Positions 41,101 to 56,100 are shown, numbered from the stretch's first letter. The stretch is 64,000 bases of DNA from Girardinichthys multiradiatus (GCF_021462225.1 NC_061798.1:27133320-27197319); one strand, 5' to 3'. Program-made: numbers and translations. Notes: generated by a model not told the origin, from the letters alone.

Positions 41101-44100
41101 AGGCTTTTTTTGTTCTTTTGGTTTAGCTTTTCAAAAATCAGACTGCTGGAGACAGGCATCAACTCCCCCCACCTCCTTTCTTCCCTCATCCCATCAAGTA
41201 TGCATTCTCTAAAAGTTTCACATCTATATGAAGTTATATGTATAAAGTTTATTCATATTTGTTAAAGGCAAAACTACTATGATGCAATATTTTAAACAGC
41301 CTGCAGCACAGCTGTCTCCAACTTCAGTCCTTGAGATCTACTGCCCTGCAGCTTTTAGTTCCAGCACACATGAACCAAATGAATGGCTCGTTACCGGGCC
41401 TCTGTGGAGCTCAGTGGCTGAATGCTGATGAGGGACTTCAGCCATTTTATTCAGGTGTGTTGGAGAAGGGGTGCACCGAGGCTACGTTCACACTTGATGC
41501 TCAATTCATTTTTTTTTTTTTTTTTGCTGAAATCTGCTTTTTGTCTGCGGGGTCGTTAAAACTTACTCAAACGCGACGGCCATCAGACTTCAGTCTCGAC
41601 GGTTCACGGCCCGAAAGCAACCCGCGTGCGAAGAAGGAGACTTTAGACATCGTTAACACAGGTGCTAATGAATGCCAGCGTTAGTTGTTTAGCGATGGGA
41701 GTCGACAATATTATGACCACTTCATAACAAGACAAAGAAAAAAAGAGCACAACTATAAACATCAGAGCAGTGGAGCAGTGACTGCTACTGCTGAAAACCA
41801 CTAGATGTGTGTGTGATTCAGTAACACATTAGTGAGAGACACAATTCTGATTATTTTGGAGGTGAAAAGATCGTACTGCCATGAAAAAGTCGGATTTGGG
41901 CCGCATTTGACTGCAGTTTGAATGTAACCCAAATTGCAGGATAGTAGATCTAGAGGAGCGGACTTGGGCAGCCTGCTCTAGACAAAATAGCTGTTGCTGT
42001 CAACAAAAACAAAAAGGCGAGAGTTCAGAACTAGATTGAAACACAACAACTACAAATGCTAAAACCAAAACAGTTTTGGGGACAAAAAAACGATGTAAAG
42101 CTGGAATGGGTGTGCTGCCATGAGTCAATTTGTTTTTAGTTAAAGGATAAATATCCAGCTAGACTGTGTTTTCCGCTGTGATCAAACCAACCTTGGTTAC
42201 CAGCAGGCAGCTGGGGCGGAACACGAGGTGCAGGCCTTTTCTTGCTCTTAGCGCTCCCTGGACTGGCAGAACGGGATGAACTTCCTTTAGTGGGCGTGAC
42301 GTCTGAACCTGCTGCATCAGATGTCTGAGTGATGCTGTACCATGGGTGGGTGCCCGCCACTGTGGGTGGAACTGTCCCTCTTTCCTCACTTTCCTCTTCT
42401 TCGTTTACTTCATCGTCCTCATCCTCAAATGGGTTGGAGGGCTGAGGGGGCGTACTGGGTCCAAAGCCCTCCGCTTGCAGAGAAGACAGAGAGCCTGTGT
42501 TTGGAGGTGTTGCCATTCCAGGAGGGGGTGGGGGAGGGGCTTTCTTCCTCTTAGTTTCTGATTGGACCAGGGCAAGCCAAGGTGGGTCTTTATGTTTATG
42601 GGTGCCACTGAACCATGCATGAGAAACAGATAGTGATGGAGGGGTCACACAGAGGAAAACCACAAAATACACCCAAATAGACATACAGAGTACCTTCAAA
42701 AAGTATTAATACCACTTGAATATTTTTTACATTGTCACGTAACAACCACAAACCAAGATGCACCCAAATATATTAGTGCATAAATGTAAAGTGGAAGGAC
42801 AAATTAAAAACTGATGTGGTCTGTTTGTATTTAGCCCCCTTTCCACTGATAATCTTAAATAAAATTGTGTGGTTGTCAAATATACCCTTAATGGAAAAAT
42901 GGCAAGAAGAAAGCCAAATGAAATCCTGTTTACAGTTTGCCACGAGCCATGAACAGAAACAGCAAACATATGGAAGAAGCTGCTCAAACCAGCGACATGC
43001 TGTGTGTGGTGGAAAACTAACTCTGTGCATCACCCTGGATACAACTTCCCCATGGTTAAACATGGTGGTGGCAGTAAAATGCTGTGGGTGTGCTTTTCTT
43101 CTTTTCTTCAGCAGGAGCAGGGAAGGTGGTCAGAGTCAACGGGAAGATAGATTGAGTTAAATTTAGAGCCCGGAACCTGAGAAAACGTTTTTTTAGAGGC
43201 CCCAGAAAACTTAAAATTCGGGCATAGGTTCACCTTGCTGTTTGTGGTTGTAACCTGACATAAATACCTAACAGTTTTATGGGCATGAATACTTTTGCAA
43301 GGCACCAAAACGGTGCAAACAGTGATGCTTCATGCTTTGACAAAATGTATTTCAGAACTGGGACAAAGAATTGCTAATGACATGATTTAGGAACATGACA
43401 TGGTGCCGATGCCCAGGAGAAGTGGTAGCTGACAGAAAGCCTGCCTACCTTCCAGGAGACTGTGATCTTTCTCTGGGTTTGGGGGGAGTTGGAGGCTTCA
43501 GATGTTCACCTGTAGTTTCAAAAGAAATGTATCCCAACAAATGTTTGCGTATCTATTTGAGGAAATTCATGTCCTGGTGAAGGAACTTACCAGCTGGGGA
43601 GCTGTTTGTGGTGCAGGGTGGCCGAACTCGAGGGGCTGGGCGAGGTGGAGGGGTGGCCTCCGACACCCTTCTGGGTGCAGGCACAGGTCGACCGGCTTCA
43701 ACAGCATTACCATCAGAGGTAGGTGGAAGATCCCCATTTGATGTTTCATTAGTTTGTGTTTCTTCCCCTTTTTCCCCCTCATCTTTCTCTTCATCACTCT
43801 CATCAAATGGATTAGGAGGAGAGGAAGGACGTGATTCTTCCTCTTTTTCCTCCTCCAAAGACTCTTCCTTACTTGTAATTGCAGCAGTGGCTGTGACAGA
43901 GTCATTAGCTGGTGTGTCGGTATTTTCTGAGCATACTGGAGAAGGGGTCTTCGCGTCATCCCTCTCATAAAGAACAGGGTGAAGATCTGCGCTGCGACCG
44001 GTCCTAGCAGACTGAACTTCCTCTGGTTTTTTACTGAGATCTGGACGACCGTTCTGATTGGCTGGAGGGTGCCTTGAAAGATGGTGTGTACAAACCAATG

Positions 44101-47100
44101 CCCCGGAGTCATTTCCTTTGTAGGATCCAGGAAGCAGGGTGCTGCGACACTCTGTGCACCTAAGAGAAGAAAAATAACATCAACTTAAAGATTTTCCTAC
44201 AGAGGCAAAGAGCTCTCAACCGAAAAGCCGTAGGACATAATTACACAAAAAAATAAATAAATAAACACAAAGCATTCAAACAACTCATAATGTTGAAGCA
44301 GGCGTCCACTGCTCTGATGCTGTTTGAAATACTGTGCAAACCACACCTGACAGATATTATTCGCACTGCTGGGTGACAAATGATGCACACCTCCTACCTA
44401 TGACAAACTTTTATAAATTATATTTATGAATGTCTTAAATATCCAGTGGAATATGCTAGAATCTATAAATGTAGTGGCTGATTGCTTTCGTAAACTCATA
44501 TTACAACTTCCTGCATATTCAACCTACTATGATCCTAAATATGAACAGGCCATTATACCACTGTTTATGGATACCTTTAACAGAGAAAAAATATATTGTG
44601 AGAAGAATTTGTTTTCCTGTGATAATAACAGATTGGAACTGATGTTATTTTTTAGATGGTGAAACGAATTTCCACAGGTTTTTACATAACAGTAATTGCT
44701 TCTTGTTTATCTTTGAAAATAGCACTGAATGCAATAATAGTGTGCTGTTTAGCAGCACAGTCGCACTGCTAAAGATAAATGGTGTACTATTGTAGCCTCT
44801 CTGATACTATATTTTCTGAGCAGTATTTGGTTTTGTGAGACTTTGCTATTTTTATGCCACTTTTATCATCATTTCAATACATGCTACAAAATATTCATAT
44901 CCCAAACATATAAGTTTAGCATTTCCATCCAGGACTGGAACAAAACGTTTGTGACAGCAACGTAGCAGATTTCTTTTAAATATTAGCTTCAGTAATCAAT
45001 AGAAACAGATGTCTCCTCAGTTTAAGAGTTTATTTTCCACTAAAGGGCCAAAAATATGTTTGACTCCCCTGATGTTTAGCAGCCATCATTTCAGTACTCA
45101 CCTGAAACAGTTCCGATGGTAAAGTTTGCCATCGATGAGAAACCTCTGCACCAGGTGAACGTGTTTCTGGCAAGCAGCACAAGTGCTACTCAGCGAGCTG
45201 CGCTTCACCGCCGCGATCACCTCTACGCCCGTCTGCGCAGGCAGTACCAAACGGCACAACAGAACCAGGACGTTGTTTGCAGGAAGGGGGGACAAGGAGA
45301 AGACATCAGGGGAAGGGGAAAGATGGAGAGCAATGAAGGAGGGGAAGATCATACATGGAGTCAGGATTTGAGGATGTGGATTATTCATTCTGTTATCTGG
45401 CTGCATCTACAGCTCACTGGTTCATGTCTGCACAGCTTAAAACAGCATTTAGTTAAAGCAAAACGGAGCTGGAGTAATTATTAGGTAAAAAAAAAAAAAG
45501 ATTAGCCTATAAATATTTTTTGCTTTGAATTACATTTAGGTTTGTTATAATATTTTTAGGCAGTTAGGCAGTGTTACATGTTATGTAAAGGGGTTAAAAG
45601 GCAATGCAATGCAAATCCTGCCACACAGGCTGTTAGGATAATCCCACTGTTAGTCTTTTATGTAAAAAATGTGATTAGAAAACACTGACCTAAAAGTTTC
45701 CCTTTACTTACTAACCCAGCCCCCACCCCCACACTACTGCCTAGCCTCAGGACCAGAGAGTGAAGGGAGGACCAGATGTGAGGATGAAGAACAGGAAGAG
45801 GAATGAATGTCCCTCTACAGACATGAGGAGGGAGTGAGAGGGTAGTGAGGCCAGAATGGGACGGAGAAAAGAAGTTGGAGCCATGCGAGAAAAAAGAAAG
45901 AGAGGATACAGAAGCTATGTTTACCCACAATCCTGAGATAACACAATGCCCACACAGGAAGGCCCCCAGTGAGGATTGGTGCAGTGTTGGCTTTACAATT
46001 AATACCAAACAGTTCAAAATGCTTTGAATACGTCTTCAGATACACATTTATATCTTTACAGAATTTTAGAGAATTTTACTAAAACATACTTATTGCTATC
46101 ATGAAGTTCTAAGGGATGTTATTCATGGAGACCAAATTCCAACATTCCAGGGTTAAAAAGGCAACAAGTTCACAGACATTAATTCATTTTAATGCGTTTT
46201 CCACATGCCACATCATGCACTTACCTCAGGCTCAACCCCTTTGTCTTCTAAATGAGTCGGTGGCCTTTTCTGGGCTGGTTCATTATGACTGACTGTACTA
46301 AGCCTCTTCATAGAAGGGGGGTTTGCTGAGGTAGACAATGCAAAGAAGTCTGTATCAGCTTTTAAGATAACAGGTTTAAAAATATCCATTTCATGGCAGA
46401 CCTAGGAGAATGAGAAGAACCCACCCTGTGACTTAAAAAAGTTGTAGTACTGAGACACATATGTGATGATGCTCAGCCGGTCAGGGACTTTCATGGACAC
46501 CATGTCTTCTGCGTCCAGCAGGGCTGGAATTCCCAGCTCCGTCTCCGCCACCTCAAATGCCTGCGGCAAAGCAATCAAAGCGAAAGGGAAGAGACTGGAA
46601 ATCATCTGACAGCAGATGCCAGGGGCCCATACCATGAAGCAGTAGGCATAACAAGGAGATCGTTTGGTCAGTGGCTAAACTTTTCAAAAAAGGATCTCAT
46701 TATGTGATATTATGAAATGCATTTTTCCTCAATAAAACACCTCAATCTAGGGATTTGTTTGTAATTTTTTAAATGATTGATAACAGAGTCCCTAACTAAA
46801 CTCAACTACTAATAACTGTTGTTGGTAATCTGTGATTTTAAGTGGCCACACTGTTAGCTAGCTGGCTGTAAGCTCACCTTTTTACACAGCCATTTTAAAA
46901 ATCTCTGCCTGCATAGCTTGCAAAACTATATTTATAGGCCGTGCCTATTTATTAGTTTTTTCCCTCGCAATATAAGTGATTCAAAACCTTTAAATTCATT
47001 CTCCCAGTGAAAGAGAATATATTGGCTGCTGCAGCCTGTCTGTGTCACATGAGCCGATGTGCTTACATTTAAGGCCAAAACCAGAAAGAATAGCAACTTT

Positions 47101-50100
47101 TATCCAACTTGTTGAGGGAATTCAGGATTAGGGTGATAGCAAGGAGGCCTTTCAACCTCAAACACCTCAAACAGATAAATTGTTACTGATTTCATATGAG
47201 AATAACATTTCTTGGTTGAATAAGTAATAATAATTTCTATACAGAAAGAACTACTGAGAGTTCTAGAGTCTCCAGGCAGGGTACACGCTCATTTTTTGTC
47301 TCTCTGTAACTCATTTAAAAACAGTTGGAAAGTTGAAGACTAAACAGGTCACAAAATGTGCTCTTTTGCACACGTAACCCTCCCTTCATAACTCCTCTAC
47401 AGGCTTGTGTGAGGAATGGGCTGTGTTCTGACACTGAATGCACCACCTTTCTCCCTCACACTCTGAGCCTTAGTCAGACTCCACCAGGATTAAGTAACAT
47501 TCACCGTACATAGGCTGTTCAATAAATCAAAGTCACGCCCATCCATGACTGCATGCACTCAAAGGGACAGGCAGTTAACAGCCACAACACCTAAAAGTCA
47601 GCTAGTTAGAAATGAGCTAATACATTGCTTCATCTAACAGCAAGTTGTTCCACGAAAAGTGGCATCATGAGAGCAAACTTTATGTGACTCACCAGTTGGT
47701 TGTTCTCGTAGATATTTTCTTTAGACAGTGAATCAAAGTCTCTGAAATAAAAAAAGGACACGAATTAACATGCAACCACTGCACTTATAGACTCAGCTCA
47801 TTTTATAAATCTTACAAGTTGTAACCTTCCTGAGTCCCTTGAGATTTTTTTGCATAATTTTGGTGGTGTTAATATAAATTGCGTAATATTGTGTATTTTG
47901 CACAGAATTTTAATACAACCACTACTATTTGATTTCTTTTCTTTCATTCCCTGGTATTGAAATCTCGGTAAAACTTTTACAAGGTGAAGCTATTTTTCAT
48001 GCACTGTAAATCTAACAATTTGCATAAAATGGGACAAGGAAGAAAACGTTTTATTGCTGTTAAACGTTTTTAAAACTTTAACGACTTTGAACGACAAATA
48101 GAAATTGATCAGATCGATTGTTGCTGCCAATTATTCACCCATCCAGGCTTTTTTGTGCCCAAAGGAAACAGACATGGGACACAAAATGAAGGAAGAATTT
48201 CAAAGTCATCCCTAAACAGGACAGTATTGTATTTAGCCTGCTGAAAAGGTCTTACTCATCATCTTTCTATCTTTGGCAGGACAGCTAGACGTACAGTAAT
48301 GGGAGAGCTGGCCTGCTTCACACATACCACAACTGAGAATGCCCAATCTCCACATACATGCCCTTATGAGGCTGATAAACTGCCAGAACAAAAGGAAAGA
48401 AACAGCAGCGGCAAACTAGAGTGGGGCTCATAATTACAAGGCTCAGCTCTGAAGTGTTTGGAACATACAAGTACAGCCGAGCTCCTGCCAGCAAACTTCC
48501 TGCAGTAAAACTGGAAAACATCTGAGCAGCTCGGGAATAACTGTGTGTGTGTGGATGCAAACATATAATGAAGCATAAAACAACAAAAAACATGTGAAAA
48601 ATAAAAACCCCTAACCTCGGTAAAAGCTTGTGGAAACCCTGTGGTTCTTTCAAGGCAAAATCCCTTGAATGAGCTGTGTGTTGGAGGCTCACAAAGTGAC
48701 CTCTGTTCTCTCTAATCTAGTTCCAATGGCCGCAAACACACAGCAGTTCCAATATCAAGATTGTGTTAAACTCATCTAACAAGGCAAAATGCATTAGGAG
48801 CGACCCAAAACACTCCCTGAAACCGTTGGCCAGGGTTCATCTTCCAGATCCTCACACAAGCCCTGCTGACACAGACATATAGGATGAGGCGAGGCATGCG
48901 ACTGCAGTCCTAATCCCCTGCGACAGCCTCACACTGGGGTTTATTTTTGGAGTGAGTAATGCTGAGGAACAGTGTGTCTTTTACTGGGCGTTTAAAAGCC
49001 TCATGATGAAAACCTGGCTGTGGCAGTAAATCTGTTAAAGTTATGATGGAAGAAATAAGACATTTAAGTGGCATCTAGTTGCACCTTAAATTACTGCAGA
49101 GTAGATTTATTGGTAAAATTCAAAATTTCTTGGGGTTTTACAATAAACAAAAGAGACTAGAACAGTTTAAAACGTCAAATAAAACTGATATTACAAGCAT
49201 TTTATTTAAATTCAACAATATATACACACTATTCTTAATATTTGTAGCAGTCTATAAATCTAAATCAACACCCTGAATATTCTTCACAAGTCAAGTCAAA
49301 GAAAACAGTCCACAAAAACCTAAGAGACGAGCTCTCTGCCTTGCACAATGAAGGAAAAGGATAAAAAACAACAAAGGCCCTGAATGCTCCTAGAGATACA
49401 GCTGGGAACAAAGTTCACAGGTTTCAAGTTAAAGGATTAGTGCCTACACACTTCGAAGTGGCAGGAGGAGGAAGTCAATAGTGGCTGCCACTAAATCCTG
49501 AGGAGGCAGATGGTCAAAACTCTTCGACTGACGGTAAAAGATCTGCAGCAAGACTTAGTGTCAGCAGCCACCGAGACTCCAGCTTCTACAGTAAGGCACA
49601 TATTAAGCCAGGGGTGTCAGACTCCAGTCTGAAAACAGCTGGTGTGCTGCATGTTTCAGATGTTCAACAACAACCCAAATGCAGAACTTGACACACTGAG
49701 GAGATGATTCAGCCATCAATGCAGCTGCGTCAGAGTAGCGAAGCATCAAAATTTGAAAGGCAGTCAAGGACAGCATTAATCCTCTGCCAAGAGGTCCATG
49801 GTAACTCTGGACGAGCAGCAAAAATCCACAGCTCAGAAAGGAATATTTGTGTATGGGACAACTATGAGTTGTGTACTCTGCAAATCTGGTCTTTATGGAA
49901 GAGTGGCAGCAAGAAAAGTATCATTGAAGCAATGTAGGAGTACAGCAAATATGTGGGGGATGGTGCCCTGGTCAGGTGATTGTTTCGGGCTGCATGCAAA
50001 ATGCTTTGTGTGGCAGAAAACTGAAGGTGCGATCAGACTGACCACAATTTTTCGCCTCATTCGTATGCTGTCGCTCGCCTGACATTTCGCCAGCAATTCG

Positions 50101-53100
50101 TGTGGCCAACAGGTGACAATGCTCCACTCCCTACACAGCGTCATCAAAAAGGAGGAGCTTCTATCTGCTGCTTGGAGCGAGTCACTGTGCTTTATTTATG
50201 GAAAGCCGAACAACACCGCCGGCTTCGATGTCCCTGGGTTCACCAGAAACAGAACCAGTTTCGAGAGTACCACCACCTACCTACCTTCGGTGAGTAAATA
50301 AATCTCAGCTCAATAGATGAACAGCCAAATTGTACTGTCCACATCTTGTAAATATAATAAATAATTTTGTGCCTAAACATATGGACGAGGACCAGCAAAA
50401 TACACCAGGCAAGAGCTGATATGACAACAGAATATAGCATGGTAGCGTATTAAATTATGTAATAACGTCTGATCGGTGACTTAGAAATCAGGCTTGCAAA
50501 CATATGCATCTAAAAATTAAATACTTATGAATAAAATATAATTTCCTTCATGAACATTTACAGTGCATTGCGAAAGTATTCGGCCCCCTTGAACTTTTCA
50601 ACCTCTTGCCACATTTCGGGCTTCAAACATAAAAATATAAAATTCTTGTTTTTTGTGAAGAATCAACAACAAGTGGGACACAATCGTGAAATGGAATGAA
50701 ATTTATTGGATGTGTCAAACTTTTTCAACATATAAAATACTGAAAAGTGGGGCGTGCAATATTATTCGGCCCCTTTACTTTCAGTGCAGCAAACTCACTC
50801 CAGAAGTTCAGTGAGGATCTCTGAATGATCCAATGTTGTCCCAAATGACTGATGATGATGAATAGAATCCACCTGTGTGTAATCAAGTCTCCGTATAAAT
50901 GCACCTGCTCTGTGATAGTCTCAGGGTTCTGTTCAAAGCGCAGAGAGCATCATGAAGACCAGGGAACACACCAGGCAGGTCCGAGATACTGTTGTGGAGA
51001 AGTTTAAAGCCGGATTTGGATACAAAAAGATTTCCCAAGCTTTAAACATCCCATGGAGCACTGTGCAAGCAACCATATTGAAATGGAAGGAGTATCAGAC
51101 CACTGCAAATCTACCAAGACCCGGCCGTCCCTCTAAACTCTCATCCCGAACAAGAAGACTGATCAGAGATGCAGCAAAGAGGCCCATGATCACTCTGGAT
51201 GAACTGCAGAGATCTACAGCTGAGGTGGGAGAGTCTGTCCATAGGACAACAATCAGTCGTACACTGAACAAATCTGGCCTTTATGGAAGAGTGGTAAGAA
51301 GAAAGCCATTTCTCAAAGACATCCATAAAAAGTCTTGTTTAAAGTTTGCCACAAGCCACCTGGGAGACACACCAAACATGTGGAAGAAGGTGCTCTGGTC
51401 AAATGAAACCAAAATTGAACTGTTTGGCCACAATGCAAAACGATATGTTTGGTGTAAAAGCAACACAGCTCATCACCCTGAACACATCATCCCCACTGTC
51501 AAACATGGTGGTGGCAGTATCATGGTTTGGGCCTGCTTTTTGTCAGCAGGGAAGATGGTCAAAATTGATGGGAAGATGGATGGGGCCAAATACAGGACCA
51601 TTCTGGAAGAAAACCTGTTGGAGTCTGCAAGAGACCTGAGACTGGGATGGAGATTTATCTTCCAACAAGACAATGATCCAAAACATGAAGCCAAATCTAC
51701 AATGGAATGGTTCACAAATAAACGTATCCAGGTGTTGGAATGGCCAAGTCAAAGTCCAGACCTGAATCCAATCAAGAATCTGTGGAAAGAGCTGAAGACT
51801 GATGTTCACAAACGCTCTCCATCCAACTTCACTGAGCTCCAGCTGTTTTGCAAGGAAGAATGGGCAAGAATTTCAGTCTCTTGATGTGCAAAACTGATAG
51901 AGACAAACCCCAAGACTTGCAGCTGTAATTGCAGCAAAGGGTGGCGCTACAAAGTATTAATGTAAGGGGGCCGAATAATATTGCACGCCCCACTTTTCAG
52001 TTTTTTGTTTGTTAAAAAGGTTTGACACATACATTTTATTCCACTTCACAATTGTGTCCCACTTGTTGGTTCTTCACAAAAAATTTGAATTTTAAATCTT
52101 CATGTTTGAAGCCTGAAATGTGGCAAGAGGTTGACCAGTTCAAGGGGGCCGAGTACTTTCGCAAGGCACTGTATGTACCCTGAGCATCTGCTGTGAGTTT
52201 CATACTTGTATGACAACTGTTGTGCTGAAAACAGGGCTATAGACATTATGCGAATTAACAGAAGAGCTCAGATTTTTCAACTCCAGCTAAATTCGCTGCG
52301 CGTCCATTGCAGGTTTGGCTTTGCTCTATTCCCCTTAATCACACCGTTCACCGGGAGCATCCTTTGTCCTTCGCCTCACTTTACTCCTGAACGCTCCTTT
52401 ACATAGGGTTAACATATAAATTGTTGCTCCTGTTGCATCATTCGTGTTCGGTGTGAACGCACGCTAGGACTGCACATCACCCTGAACAAACAACCAAAAA
52501 GGGGAAACACTGTGGAGACAGCATCATGCTGTAGGGATTGTTTTTCCGTAGCACGGATGGATGGACAAAGCACCCTTCTCAGCATTTCAGCCACTAAAAT
52601 GTACATTATGTGTGAGCATCGAAGGCAGCGAAAGTCCAACTGACAAGCCAAATATACTATTGTCATGCAGAAACTGCATGTGTGACACTTATCCTTGCAG
52701 CTAATTGTATTGAATGGTGGTCCGACAGAGGGCTCAATGCAATGAAGCCACACCTTTCAATTCTGTAATTATTAAACATTTGAAAACCATGTACCCCTCC
52801 TCTTCCATGGTCTATTACATAAAATCCCAATAAAATACATTTATGTCTGAGGTTGTAATGTGTCAACATCTGGGTTAAGTGACTTGGCTGTACCCATATC
52901 TACTCCCCCTGCAGTAGTAACGGTTGGCCTTGACCACAGGAATTATGATGACAACTCTCTCTCGCATCACTGCCACCTTATTTGGATGAAAATGGCCGGT
53001 TGAAATACAGAGTACAACACAGGGCAACAACGGCCTGGATCCACATTGATGGTAAATCCAGTCTGACAGGCAGAGAGGACTAATGGGGCTGTCTATCCGG

Positions 53101-56100
53101 ATCAGTAAATTAGAAAGTTCAACAGCGAGACATTCAGGGACAAACAAGAAAAAAATACTATTTAGGATTCATGAATTCTTGGCCTTCAGGCCCTTCACCT
53201 GGGTTCCATATGTACTTATATTCTGCTCAACTGGCTTGTCAGGGATTTAATAAGACAATATTTACTCTGTTATATTCAGGCAGAGTCTAGTTTGCACTCT
53301 GAAAAGAAGCAAGATGCTAACTATCTCAAAATGAGCCCACCAGATGTTCTCCAGTGCCAAGTACCAGGAGAAGGACACACACACATGATTTACAGAAGGC
53401 TTGTGTACAATTCAGCCGGAACAATGGAGACTGTTAACTCGCTCCAGCAGGAAATCCTAACGCTGCTCAGCACAGGCGTTACCAACAGAGCAGCATTATG
53501 CTACACAGAAAGGACAGAAGCTCAGCCGTATGCCGTGCACGGTTACTGCCACATATTAAAGAGGAGGAATCGTTTAATGCTACTGCAGGGGAGACAGCAA
53601 ATACAATGTTTACATTTTCCACAGCACAAAAATAGGACAGCAACAGATTAGAATAATTATATCTGAAAGTAGAGGTATGTTTTAGGGACGGAAAAATTAA
53701 TTTAGAGCAAGACATAAAATCTGATTTTAACTTTTTTTAAAAGAAAACACTCTAGTCTGAAACTTAAAGAGAAGCGAGTCTCACCGGGGTTTTGATGTGA
53801 AATCCCTGCTGGTAGTGTTTCCGTTTTAGATGGAATCCAGTTTTACTTTGGTTCTCATCACACAACCATTGTTATGCAAATTGAACTGAAAATATGAACC
53901 GTCCGTTCAAAAATGAAAAAATCTGATTTATCTTCTATTCATTAAATGCAAAACTAAACATAGAGTCTGTTTTCCTGGCCTATAAAAACAACAACGAACA
54001 GCATAAACTTTGTGCATTTATATAAGTTGAATACAAATAAGGGTGTTTGATATGGTAAGTGGGATAAAGCTGCAATTCCTTCATTTTCTATTGGATTCCA
54101 AACAAGCAACTCCATTTAAAAAACTGCAGCACATGTATTATAAAATCTGAATTACCTCAAATCAGAATCAGCAAGTCAGACCTCAACAAAAACAGGAATC
54201 AGCCTTATCGTTGCGTCTCTAATTAAAATGTTTGTTGGTTTTTTTCTGGCGCATGGTTTTCCTATAGTTCCCCCGTTGACGTTGGGTTTGATTACACATG
54301 TTAGGGGTGAAAGCATAAACTGGAAGGCTACAAATGAACCGCCTAGAAGTACTCATCAGTCTGAATCAGCCTAAAACAGATAACTCATTGGATTCACAGA
54401 CGTACGACCTTGTCACGATCGTTCTATGAACGACCAAAAGACCGTGAGACATTGAAATAGTTCCACAAAAAGGGTCACAGTCCTGGAACAGTCGGGTTCA
54501 GGTAAGGAGATGGCTGCAAAGTCAATGAATACAATCGGCTGCAGTTCCCTAGAACAGTTCTCACCAATTGGCATCCTATGATCAACTGAAATAAACTGTA
54601 TTGTATTAAAAGTTATAAATCAACATGGACTGCATGTTTGCTTATTGTGGATTTGTCTGTATGCCTGAATCGAATTGGTATGAATTAATTTGTCATTCAT
54701 TTCTTCAGGTTGGAGGGGAGTTCCTGCCTCAAGTGGAGGAGTTTAAGTATCTTGGGGTCTTGTTCACGAGTGAGGGAAGAATGGAGCGGGAGATCGACAG
54801 ACGGATCGGTGCGGTTGCCGCAGTAATGGGGGCGTTGTGCCGGCCCGTTGTGGTGAACAGAGAGCTGAGCCGAAAAGCAAAGCTCTCAATTTACCGGTTG
54901 GTCTACGTTCCTACCCTCACCTATGGCCATGAACTTTGGGTCATGACCGAAAGAACGAGATCCCGGATACAAGCGGCTGAAATGAGCTTCCTCCGTAGGG
55001 TGGCCAGGCACTCCCTTAGAGATAGGGTGAGGAGGTCGGCCATCCGGGAGGGGTTCGGAGTAGAGCCACTGCTCATCCATATTGAGAGGAGCCAGTTGAG
55101 GTGGTTCGGGTATCTATACCGGATGCCTCCTGGACGCTTTCCTCAGGAGGTGTTCCAGACACGTCCCACCGGGAGGAGGCCCAGGGGACGGCCCAGGACA
55201 CGCTGGGGGGACTATGTCTCTCGGCTGGCCTGGGAACGCCTTGGGCTCCCCCTGGAGGAACTGGTGGAGGTGTCTGGAGAGAGGGACGTCTGGGCGTCTC
55301 TGCTGAGTCTGCTGCCCTCGCGACCCGGTCCCGGATAAAGCGGAAGACGACGAGTACGAGTATATATTTCCTGCTGCTGACCTCACCAAAACCAGTGGCC
55401 GGTCATCTCAAACCTCTTCCCTATAACAAACCACCCAAATTACAATGATGATGTTGTGTTTTGTGGTTTCCTGGTGTTCCCTGTGTGAGAGTAAAAGGTC
55501 AGTGTCTCACTGAAGCACTATTAAAAACATAATCACAAGAGTTTCAGAGTAAAACATGCCTCTGTCAGAATGTACAATAATAAACAGACAGGACATAAAT
55601 AGAAAATATTTTTAGTATTTAGAGTATTTCTTTGATTTAAAACATTCTTTATTTTATGTGTGGAACTACCAGCTTTTTTAACAGGTTTCTTAGAATAATC
55701 TTCGAATTTTAATTAAAAAAAACACTGAAACAAGGTACAAAGTAGCACTTCTCAAATGTAAAACCTACAGGCGGCTTTATTCAGTTATTTTAAATATCAT
55801 CCAGTCAGTCCTTTCTTAGTCAATGCTGATTTCCAGTGTTTACTTAGAACCTACTGTCTCCAATTTCTCTTCCCAACGAATGAAACACAAAAAATAAGAA
55901 AATGGGCTGTTTGTTTCTAAGCAAAGGTAGCGGTTTTGAGCTACACATCAAAGCCTCTGTGCCCAACCTTCATCTTAATTCTTCAAATACCCCAAAAAGT
56001 GCATCAAAGTACATGGTGTTACTTGATGCTTTTACAGAGCCAATATGATAGGAGTTGATTATTTTTAAAGCCATTATTAAATAAGGAAAAAAAAGATCCA

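Larger units (their letters stand above)
50025..52458 (+). mobile_element. PIF/Harbinger-like fragment hosting a Tc1
   Basis: The right end, read on the minus strand, is GCGTGCGTTCACACCGAACA. The left end is a degenerate inverted match (GGTGCGATCAGACTGACCAC). Near 50190-50290 a frame [18 protein letters not shown] resembles the N-terminal WVRP region of Harbinger transposases, but the rest of that gene is absent. The Tc1 at 50561-52171 is inserted in it. Confidence 0.5.
49740..52870 (+). mobile_element. Old Tc1-like element split by Harbinger insertion
   Basis: Left part, 49740 to about 50025: transposase N-terminal debris ([19 protein letters not shown] near 49803, [11 protein letters not shown] near 49893, up to CVWQKTEG). 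The right part resumes near 52459 at the adjacent codons (CTGCACATCACCCTGAA) and runs to an arm ending near 52870. The text on the two sides joins at one point of the Tc1 gene, showing that the middle 2.4 kb was inserted later. Confidence 0.7.

Noticed and set aside
42136..42699. A 187-codon frame treated as a separate secreted protein because of its hydrophobic start
   Set aside because: The first 30 residues lie upstream of the acceptor for the exon at 42607-42201 and the last part is intron; the middle is a micall1 exon.
43567..44112. Second minus-strand frame of 181 codons over the large micall1 exon
   Set aside because: It is a shadow of the acidic/proline-rich linker exon in another frame; the in-phase frame joins cleanly to the LIM exon.
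53292..53651. A 119-codon plus-strand frame in micall1 intron 1
   Set aside because: No recognisable motif, splice context or composition change; chance frame.
54625..55338. A 237-codon frame as a cellular gene
   Set aside because: It is the C-terminal part of a LINE reverse transcriptase, 5'-truncated and lacking the catalytic box.
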